Assembly: GCA_023426005.1 (NCBI GenBank)
Contig: JAFABO010000200.1
Location: 1 to 8,108, forward strand
Reading direction: 5' to 3'
Source of the DNA: Bacillota bacterium
GTDB lineage: Bacteria; Bacillota; Clostridia; Acetivibrionales; DSM-1351
Length of the DNA stretch: 8,108 bases
The stretch's first letter is position 1. Every line of letters begins with the position of its first letter. Below the pieces are notes generated by a model. The model saw only the letters and a list, made by a program, of their open reading frames with translations. It was not told the origin of the DNA and ran no database searches. Positions 1-5,564 of this stretch are shown piece by piece. A program made the translations under genes and the position numbers.

Positions 1-127
1 CCAGCATCCGGCTGAAATTGGGGCTGTGAGCATAGAGACAGCGTATAAGGTAATAGAGGGTGGAACAGTAGAAGCTGACATAAAAATTCCTGTTGAACTG
101 ATAAACAAGGACAATGCCGGTAAATAA
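1..127 (+). CDS. Sugar ABC transporter substrate-binding protein (C-terminal fragment)
   Basis: Only the last 41 codons are present, read from base 2 to the TAA at 125-127; the gene starts outside the window. The peptide begins QHPAEIGAVSIETAYKVIEG and ends IPVELINKDNAGK. This is the usual end of ribose/galactose-type (type I periplasmic fold) binding proteins: a helix starting Q-P-x-x-I-G, a 'G-x-x-V' turn, then a last strand of the form 'P-V-x-L-I-x-K-x-N'. The protein would be exported and lipid-anchored in a Gram-positive cell, delivering sugar to the permease. It lies just upstream of the matching ATPase and permease, the standard binding protein-ATPase-permease order of CUT2 operons. 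The ligand cannot be inferred because the pocket is outside the window. Confidence 0.86.
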   Translation, partial: QHPAEIGAVSIETAYKVIEGGTVEADIKIPVELINKDNAGK

Positions 128-164
128 TGCAGCCTTTGCAAGAAAGAGTATTTTTACTTCACAA

Positions 165-215
165 AAAGGGGATGTTGTAAAAGGTGAATTTCCGTTCATT
201 TTACGGCATCCCTTT
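165..215 (+). promoter_or_regulatory. Intercistronic stem-loop between binding protein and ATPase genes
   Basis: Bases 165-188 pair with 195-215 around a 6-base loop (189-194). The stem has about 21 pairs including two G-T wobbles, a single bulged G at 171 and two bulged G at 183-184. It starts 37 bases after the binding-protein stop codon. No T-run follows on the plus strand; the 3' flank is A-rich. It therefore looks more like an mRNA 3'-end stabiliser or partial attenuator than a simple terminator. Such structures commonly let the binding protein be made in excess over the ATPase and permease (family knowledge). Its core resembles the hairpin at 2834-2882. The pairing is seen directly; the role is inferred. 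Confidence 0.6.
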
Positions 216-288
216 CAAAAAAAATTATGGACCTTTAAATAGAACAGGTTGTTTATATACGATATTTACATTATCAATGGAGGTAAGG

Positions 289-1815
289 ATGTTAGATCAA
301 TACTTCGTAGAAATGACTGGAATTTGTAAAACATTTCCGGGTGCTAAGGTTCTGGATAACATTGAGCTAAAGGTTAAGGCTGGAGAAGTCCGTGCATTAA
401 TGGGTGAGAATGGCGCAGGAAAGTCCACTTTGATGAAGATCCTCGGCGGGATTTATTGTAAGGACCAGGATGTTGGAACAATTAAAATAAATGGTCAGGT
501 TGTGGATATAAACTCGGTATACGATGCGAAACGTTACGGGATTTGTTTAATACATCAGGAAATCAGTCTTGCTGACAATATGAGCGTAGCGGAGAACCTG
601 TTTATGGGTGAGGAACTGCAAAAAAAAGTAAAACTCATTCTGGATGATAAGCAAATGATCAAAAAGGCACAGCAGGTTGTAGATGAAATGGGTATGGATA
701 TTGACGTAAGAACTAAGGTAGGTGCTCTAAGCATTGCCAAGCAGCAGATGGTAGAAATCTGCAGGGCGTTATTATACAAGTCAAAACTAATCGTAATGGA
801 CGAACCTACATCTTCATTGACTCAAACAGAGATAGATCAGCTTTTTATTCAAATCGAGAAGTTAAAGAAGTCCGGAATAACGATAATATATATTTCTCAC
901 AGAATGGATGAAATATTTAAAATAGCCGACTCGATTACCGTACTGCGCGACGGAAAATTGATAGGCACCGATGCGGTAGGAAATCTGAACAGAGATAAGT
1001 TAATCTCTATGATGGTGGGCCGCGAGCTGCTGGAAATATATAAGCATGACGAGAAAATTCAAATTGGTGCTGAGTGTTTAGCTGTTAAAAACCTCAGTAA
1101 CAGGTACTTGAAAAATATTAATTTTTCTATATCACGGGGGGAAATCCTGGGGTTTGCAGGACTGGTAGGGGCCGGTCGAACGGAACTGGCCAGAGCAATT
1201 TTCGGCATAGATAGGATAACTTCCGGGGGGTTGTATATTAATGGCAATAAAACCTGTATAAAAAATCCTATGGGTGCAATATCGAAAGGAATAGCCTATG
1301 TTCCGGAAAACCGTAAAATTGAGGGATTATATCTCACAAACAGTATTAAATACAACATTTCTATAACTATTCTTGAAAAATTTATCCGGTTTATCGGTAT
1401 CAATAAAAAATCAGAAAATGCAATTACAAATGAATATAAAGAGTCGCTATCCATAAAAATGGCTTCGTCCGAGCAGAAGGTAAAGCTATTGTCGGGAGGG
1501 AATCAACAAAAAGTATTAATTTCAAAATGGCTGGCAACAAACCCTGACATACTCATATTGGATGAGCCTACACGGGGGATCGATATAGGTGCCAAAGCAG
1601 TAATTTACCAGTTGATTTACCAGCTGGCACAAAAAGGGGTAGCTGTAATACTGATATCCTCTGAAATGGAAGAGATAATTAACCTGAGTGATAGAATAAT
1701 GGTTATGCATGAGGGAAAAGTTACCGGAATGCTGGAAAATAATAAAAAGTCAAAAGTAACACAAGAAGAAATTTTGTGGCTTGCGTCAGGAGGAAAAACA
1801 AATGCTGAAGAATAA
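289..1815 (+). CDS. Sugar ABC transporter ATP-binding protein, RbsA/MglA type, two ATPase domains
   Basis: This 508-residue protein energises uptake of a sugar through the permease encoded next. The length is typical for CUT2 ATPases, which carry two fused nucleotide-binding domains. Domain 1 has Walker A GENGAGKST (39-47), a Q-loop glutamine near 90, signature LSIAKQQ (147-153), Walker B with DEPTSS (171-176) and switch His204. Domain 2 has the altered Walker A GLVGAGRTE (291-299, Arg for Lys), signature LLSGGNQQ (400-407) and Walker B LDEPTRGID (424-432). The degenerate second site is normal in this family. ATG 289 was chosen because GGAGG (279-283) lies 5 bases upstream and the protein then starts MLDQYFVEM, the family's usual beginning. 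The in-frame GTG at 184 lies inside the upstream hairpin, and the ATG at 277 overlaps the ribosome binding site. The 3' end overlaps the permease gene, so the two are translationally linked. The substrate is unknown. Confidence 0.95.
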   Translation: MLDQYFVEMTGICKTFPGAKVLDNIELKVKAGEVRALMGENGAGKSTLMKILGGIYCKDQDVGTIKINGQVVDINSVYDAKRYGICLIHQEISLADNMSVAENLFMGEELQKKVKLILDDKQMIKKAQQVVDEMGMDIDVRTKVGALSIAKQQMVEICRALLYKSKLIVMDEPTSSLTQTEIDQLFIQIEKLKKSGITIIYISHRMDEIFKIADSITVLRDGKLIGTDAVGNLNRDKLISMMVGRELLEIYKHDEKIQIGAECLAVKNLSNRYLKNINFSISRGEILGFAGLVGAGRTELARAIFGIDRITSGGLYINGNKTCIKNPMGAISKGIAYVPENRKIEGLYLTNSIKYNISITILEKFIRFIGINKKSENAITNEYKESLSIKMASSEQKVKLLSGGNQQKVLISKWLATNPDILILDEPTRGIDIGAKAVIYQLIYQLAQKGVAVILISSEMEEIINLSDRIMVMHEGKVTGMLENNKKSKVTQEEILWLASGGKTNAEE

Positions 1816-2797
1816 TAGTTGTGAATCAACTGCAAAGGATAATAAGTTCTTAAATAATCCAATAACAAACTTTTTTAAAGATAATCTGGGCATACTTTTA
1901 GCTCTGTTCTTTATGTGCCTGATATTAACTATAACAACTGATTCCTTCTTTGACGGTAAAAATATACTGACTGTTCTTCGCCAGATATGTATTAATTCGC
2001 TTTTGGCTTATGGGATGACCTTTGTATTGATCATAGGGGGAATTGACCTGACTGTGGGTTCAGTGGTCGGAGCAAGCGGTGTGGTATGTGTAATGCTGAT
2101 GGAGTCAGGGATCGGCATGATACCTGCTATTGTTATAACATTATTGTTCGGTGCCATTATTGGCTGCATAAACGGTACAATTATTGCTACGACGGGAATG
2201 CCGGCATTTATTGTCACATTGTCCATGATGGGCGTGGTTAGAGGCCTTGCATACATTATTACAGACGGACGCTCAATTTCAAGCAAAGACAGTTTATTTA
2301 CTTCCATAGGCAATGGCTATACACTCGGGATACCCAATCCTGTGTACATCTTGATAGCGGTAATGGTAATAATTTCGATAATACTTTACAAGACCAAATT
2401 TGGCCGAAGAATGTATGCAATAGGAGGAAATCCAACTGCTGCAAAATTTACAGGAATTAATTTGAAAAGTATTACAATAAAAGTATATATAATATCAGCG
2501 GTACTGGCTTCATTGGCGGGTATGATTCTCGCATCCAGAATGTTCTCAGGTCAGCCTACGGCAGGGCAGGGGTATGAGTCCGATGCCATAGCCGCGGCCG
2601 TATTAGGAGGCACAAGCTTTACAGGAGGAATAGGTACAATCGGAGGGACGTTTATCGGGGCTCTTGTAATAGGCGTACTTAGCAATGGACTTAACCTGCT
2701 GCATATTCCTTCTTATGTCCAGATGGTAATAAAGGGTTTTGTAATTATTTTTGCCGTTGGATTTGATATCGTAAAAAATAGGAGCACTAGCAAATAA
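1802..2797 (+). CDS. Sugar ABC transporter permease, RbsC type
   Basis: This 331-residue, strongly hydrophobic membrane protein forms the channel of the CUT2 importer, working with the preceding ATPase and the exported binding protein. Family landmarks are visible. A hydrophobic segment lies near 28-46. The conserved loop AYGMTFVLIIGGIDLTVGS starts near residue 69. The cytoplasmic ATPase-coupling loop contains GGNPTAAKFTGI (208-219). The glycine-rich stretch AAVLGGTSFTGGIGTIGG starts near 265, and the last membrane helices run to the C-terminus. ATG 1802 is preferred because AGGAGG (1788-1793) sits 8 bases upstream; a TTG at 1781 is in frame but overlaps that ribosome binding site. The start overlaps the ATPase gene by 14 bases, indicating one operon with coupled translation. 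No kinase, mutarotase or isomerase gene follows, so catabolism must be encoded elsewhere. Confidence 0.95.
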   Translation: MLKNNSCESTAKDNKFLNNPITNFFKDNLGILLALFFMCLILTITTDSFFDGKNILTVLRQICINSLLAYGMTFVLIIGGIDLTVGSVVGASGVVCVMLMESGIGMIPAIVITLLFGAIIGCINGTIIATTGMPAFIVTLSMMGVVRGLAYIITDGRSISSKDSLFTSIGNGYTLGIPNPVYILIAVMVIISIILYKTKFGRRMYAIGGNPTAAKFTGINLKSITIKVYIISAVLASLAGMILASRMFSGQPTAGQGYESDAIAAAVLGGTSFTGGIGTIGGTFIGALVIGVLSNGLNLLHIPSYVQMVIKGFVIIFAVGFDIVKNRSTSK

Positions 2798-2833
2798 AAA
2801 GGTGACTAATAAAATAAGAAATTATTGTAAACC

Positions 2834-2882
2834 ACAGGAGATGCTGCAAAATGCCGGAGAATCATTTTGCAGCATCTCCTGT
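2834..2882 (+). terminator. Perfect 20-bp hairpin after the permease gene (terminator-like)
   Basis: Bases 2834-2853 are the exact reverse complement of 2863-2882, with a 9-base loop (2854-2862). The hairpin begins 37 bases past the permease stop and probably marks the 3' end of the transporter mRNA. No T-run follows (the next bases are AGAAAGAAC), so it is not a textbook intrinsic terminator. The run of A-T pairs next to the loop and the lack of a T tail would also suit an mRNA-stabilising or processing hairpin. Its core is closely related to the hairpin at 165-215, pointing to a repeated family of gene-end hairpins in this genome. Confidence 0.62.
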
Positions 2883-3021
2883 AGAAAGAACTGCTTGCGG
2901 GTGGCCGGAAGGGCTGACAATATACGGTATCATCTATGGCTTGCCAGAGGATATAAAAAATGAAATTGATATTGTAAATAATGTTAAAAATATGAGGAGT
3001 GGAAAACTTGAATTTACATAG
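2851..3021 (+). CDS. Possible small ORF of 56 codons, unrecognised
   Basis: An open frame starts at ATG 2851, within the left arm of the 20-bp hairpin, and ends at TAG 3019-3021. AGGAG (2836-2840) lies 10 bases upstream, also inside the stem. The predicted peptide starts MPENHFAASPVERTACG, contains the stretch IYGIIYGLPEDIKNEIDIV and ends RSGKLEFT. The second half is acidic and amphipathic, and the first half reads through hairpin sequence. It overlaps the remnant SulP start by 14 bases in another frame. No family was recognised. It may be a chance frame, a gene remnant, or a small protein whose translation is masked by the hairpin. The first two are more likely. Confidence 0.22.
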   Translation: MPENHFAASPVERTACGWPEGLTIYGIIYGLPEDIKNEIDIVNNVKNMRSGKLEFT

Positions 3022-3444
3022 TGTGAAAGAAGCGTGGTTCTAGGCCAGTCGATAATGAACATTAAGTCAGGGGGAAGGGGACGATTATCCACATTTGTCT
3101 CCGGCGTTTTTCTGCTGGTATTAATCATGGTACTGCATAATTATGTAAAAGTCATACCAATGGCTGTACTTGTGGGGATAATGATAATTGTCTGTATTGA
3201 AACCCTGAACTTTGAATCTCTCAGGAACATACACAAAATGCCTCGAAAAGATGCTTTAATTATGCTTATAACTATGGGTGTTGTGATTATGACCCATGAT
3301 CTTGCCAAGGGCGTACTGGTGGGTCTTCTCATCAGTGCCGTTGCATTTGCATGGGCCATTGACAAGGTTATTAATAAGTATGATCAATTGGGAAAAGTTG
3401 TTTATATTGTGGGGATGGACAGGGAAAGCCTTAAAATAATGTAG
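3008..3444 (+). pseudogene. SulP-family anion transporter, decayed remnant with internal deletions
   Basis: SulP transporters are membrane proteins of roughly 500 or more residues that move sulfate, bicarbonate or other anions and end in a cytoplasmic STAS domain. Here a TTG start (3008) has GAGGAG (2994-2999) 8 bases upstream and encodes MNLHSVKEAWF, which resembles a SulP N-terminus just before the first membrane segment. It then meets TAG at 3041-3043. From about 3037, in a different frame, the sequence resumes in mid-protein with VVLGQSIMNIKSGGRGRLS, a conserved SulP core motif. Two hydrophobic regions follow, starting near FVSGVFLLVLIMVL and DALIMLITMGVVIMTHDLAKG. The tail GKVVYIVGMDRESLKIM looks like a STAS beginning joined to a STAS end. 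Around 200 N-terminal-half residues and most of STAS seem missing. A shorter protein could start at GTG 3034 (136 codons), but it lacks most of the transport core and has no good ribosome binding site. SulP identity is strong; the deletion model is inferred from remembered family structure. Confidence 0.85.
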
Positions 3445-3653
3445 ACAGCCATTGAATAGAATTGTCATATATCATCTAACGGATAAAACAAATCACTATA
3501 CCTGCCATACACATGTTGATTCTTGGATTCTGTAAGTAAATTGCTTTAAACATTAATATTTACGAACAGCTGAATATGCTTCTCATTTTGCATTTTGCTC
3601 TTTCTTCCGTTGCAAATCGGGTTTATTATTTAGCTGTTCCTAGGAGGAGACCT
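3445..3653 (+). promoter_or_regulatory. Intergenic leader of the chemoreceptor gene with a long-range stem
   Basis: This 209-base gap holds no convincing gene. Its main structure is an inverted repeat: bases 3564-3576 pair with 3627-3639 (13 pairs, one a G-T wobble) around a loop of 50 bases. A 6-bp nested match, TTTGCA with TGCAAA, lies within that loop. The right arm ends 2 bases before the AGGAGG ribosome binding site (3642-3647), so folding could affect translation of the chemoreceptor. A promoter is expected here. TTGTCA (3462-3467) with TAAAAC 16 bases later (3484-3489) is a weak sigma-A-like match. No c-di-GMP riboswitch consensus such as GACGCAAAGCC was seen. Confidence 0.35.
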
Positions 3654-5366
3654 ATGGGGAATTTTATAAAGGTACAAGTCAGTTCTTTCAGAAACAGCAT
3701 TTATACAAAAATAATTACGGCCTTCATCTGTGTGATCATAATTATGGGAAGTATAAGCGTTTTTCCTTTAATCAGCTATAAACAGCCAATAAAAAAGTAT
3801 GATACCATCCTCAATAATGTCATATTAGCCAATACAGTTATTAATGCTTCTGCCGATTTAACAAGTTCTGCCAGGCAGCTGTTTGCCAATCCGGGTAATA
3901 AAGATATACGGGAAAAATATAATGCCCAGGCCGGATATATCAATGAGAGCATGGATACTCTTGAAACCGCACTCATGTCAGATAATGCAAAAAGTCATTT
4001 TAGCGGTATTAAAAATATGGTTACAACTTTTTTAGAAAATGCAGATAAGGCAGTGGACCCGAAATCCGGCGCTTCTATCTCTGTTCGTTCCGAAAATTTA
4101 AACATTGTTAAAAAAAATAATGAATTCATAAATACAAATTTAAAAAAATTGATTTTAGAAGAAATTGAATACAGTAAAACAGTTAGAGAGGGTATTTCCA
4201 AAACAACAAACAGAATACTTTCCATTACTGTTCTAATATTTATTGTAGTCCTGGCTGCTTGTCTTTACCTCGGATTTAATATGGCAAGAAAGATTTCCAT
4301 CCCTATAAGGCATATTTCCGGTGCTGCCGACAGAGTAGCGGCGGGTGACCTGACTATACAGGATATTACCGTTGGTTCAAAGGATGAACTTTTTCAGCTG
4401 AGCCGGTCATTTAATAAAATGACGAATAATCTCAAACACATGATCTCAAAAGTTGGAGAGAGCAGCAGTAAGGTTCTGGATGTATCGGATCAATTGCACC
4501 AGAGTTCTACTCAGAGTTCCTCTGCCAGTGAGTACATAGCCCAATCCATTCAGGATGTCGCACTTGGAGCAGAGAACCAGGCAAAACTGTCTGAGGAATC
4601 GGCAGCAACTATTGACGTCATGTACACAATAATTAAGACAATTTCCCTCAAGTCCGCAGTGGTTAAGGAATCGTCGGATGCTGCAAGCGAAATTACTTGT
4701 GAGGGCAATCAATTGATCAATAAGGTTATAGGCCAGATCAATAATTTGAACACTACAATTGCAGAATCAACAGTCATTTCGGATGAATTATTCAAGAAGT
4801 CCGGAGAAATCGGAGGGATACTTGATATCATAACATCAATTGCCAGGCAAACAAATCTTCTTGCGCTTAATGCAGCGATTGAGGCGGCCAGAGCAGGTGA
4901 ACGGGGAAAAGGGTTTGCGGTGGTTGCAGATGAGGTCAGAATACTTGCGGAGCAATCGGGAACAGCTGCTGGCGAGATTGCGGATATGATAAGGGATGTG
5001 CAGTCTGAAACAGCCAAAATGTCCAGAAGTATGAAAAGGAGCATGGAGGAAATAGGGGTGGGTATAGAGGTCACGAATAATGCGGGGAAGTCTTTTGATA
5101 AAATAAGTACATCCATATCAGAAGTCAATGGACAGATAAACGATATATACAAAGAAATATTGAATATGAACTCCTCCATTAAGCAAATCAAAGAGAGCGG
5201 CGACACCATTGTTGAAATATCAAAGACGTCTGCGTACAGCAGCCAGGAGGTCGCGTCATCGGTTGAAGAGCTCAGTGCCGGCTTGCAGGAGGTTTTGTCT
5301 ACAACCCATGTTTTGAACGATATGGCAAACGAGCTTAAGAAATTGGTAGAACGATTTAAATTGTAA
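3654..5366 (+). CDS. Methyl-accepting chemotaxis protein
   Basis: This 570-residue transmembrane chemoreceptor should signal through CheW and CheA to the flagellar motor. The layout is classical. A short cytoplasmic start is followed by membrane segment 1 (about 20-40). An extracellular, mostly helical ligand domain spans about 41-187; it shows no Cache or PAS motif and looks like a four-helix bundle. Membrane segment 2 lies at about 188-211 and a HAMP linker at about 212-264, then the long coiled-coil signalling domain. The nearly invariant hairpin tip runs from IARQTNLLALNAAIEAARAG (about 395-414) through ERGKGFAVVADEVR. There is no C-terminal CheR-docking NWETF-type peptide. ATG 3654 is supported by AGGAGG (3642-3647) 6 bases upstream; the in-frame ATG at 3576 lies in the leader stem and has no ribosome binding site. 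The gene appears to be a single transcription unit ending at the hairpin at 5375-5413. The attractant is unknown, and its place beside a sugar importer is only suggestive. Confidence 0.95.
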   Translation: MGNFIKVQVSSFRNSIYTKIITAFICVIIIMGSISVFPLISYKQPIKKYDTILNNVILANTVINASADLTSSARQLFANPGNKDIREKYNAQAGYINESMDTLETALMSDNAKSHFSGIKNMVTTFLENADKAVDPKSGASISVRSENLNIVKKNNEFINTNLKKLILEEIEYSKTVREGISKTTNRILSITVLIFIVVLAACLYLGFNMARKISIPIRHISGAADRVAAGDLTIQDITVGSKDELFQLSRSFNKMTNNLKHMISKVGESSSKVLDVSDQLHQSSTQSSSASEYIAQSIQDVALGAENQAKLSEESAATIDVMYTIIKTISLKSAVVKESSDAASEITCEGNQLINKVIGQINNLNTTIAESTVISDELFKKSGEIGGILDIITSIARQTNLLALNAAIEAARAGERGKGFAVVADEVRILAEQSGTAAGEIADMIRDVQSETAKMSRSMKRSMEEIGVGIEVTNNAGKSFDKISTSISEVNGQINDIYKEILNMNSSIKQIKESGDTIVEISKTSAYSSQEVASSVEELSAGLQEVLSTTHVLNDMANELKKLVERFKL

Positions 5367-5374
5367 GCATTTAT

Positions 5375-5420
5375 AGAGCTACTGCTCTTTAAAATATCTG
5401 TGGCAGCAGCTTTATTTTTA
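5375..5420 (+). terminator. Rho-independent terminator after the chemoreceptor gene
   Basis: Bases 5375-5385 pair with 5403-5413 (AGCTACTGC against GCAGCAGCT at the core, one A-C mismatch, one outer G-T pair) around a 17-base loop. A T-rich tail, ATTTTTA (5414-5420), follows directly. It starts 8 bases after the stop codon of the chemoreceptor. The position and tail fit an intrinsic terminator on the plus strand. Confidence 0.6.
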
Positions 5421-5564
5421 GGTACACATAGTATATAATGTTATGGTACGTTAAAATTAAAGATCAACTTTTAATAATAAAAAGTATGCCTGTTATATAA
5501 AAATTTAATAATAGTGTTGTTAATATTAAAAAGGAATACTATTTGAAAGGATTGTTAGTGTTGT
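5421..5564 (+). promoter_or_regulatory. AT-rich upstream region of the LacI-SBP fusion gene
   Basis: This 144-base gap is very AT-rich and should carry the promoter of the regulator gene. TATAAT occurs at 5434-5439, but the sequence 17 bases before it (TTTATT) is a poor -35 box. TATAAA at 5496-5501 is a second possible -10. Two overlapping short inverted repeats lie between: ATTAAA (5456-5461) with TTTAAT (5470-5475), and ACTTTT (5467-5472) with AAAAGT (5480-5485). Either could be an operator for self-regulation, but such repeats arise easily in AT-rich DNA. Neither has the central CG step typical of LacI-family operators. Confidence 0.3.

Noticed and set aside
184..288. Upstream extension of the ATPase gene by 35 codons from GTG 184
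   Set aside because: The start lies inside the stem-loop at 165-215, the extra residues do not resemble the family, and ATG 289 has a well-placed GGAGG.
1059..1247. Degenerate second Walker A (Arg for Lys) in the ATPase as a damaging mutation
   Set aside because: An altered second nucleotide site is usual in RbsA/MglA-type proteins, so it is not evidence of decay.
3576..3653. Upstream extension of the chemoreceptor from ATG 3576
   Set aside because: It has no ribosome binding site, starts in the arm of the leader stem, and the added residues lack family resemblance; ATG 3654 has AGGAGG at 6 bases.
3445..3653. c-di-GMP riboswitch before the chemoreceptor
   Set aside because: Such riboswitches often precede clostridial motility genes, but the conserved GACGCAAAGCC-type core and GNRA-tetraloop hairpin are not present.
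4709..5209. 166-codon open frame on the minus strand inside the chemoreceptor gene
   Set aside because: It is antisense to the coiled-coil coding region, whose repetitive codon use leaves the opposite strand open; it has no family features.
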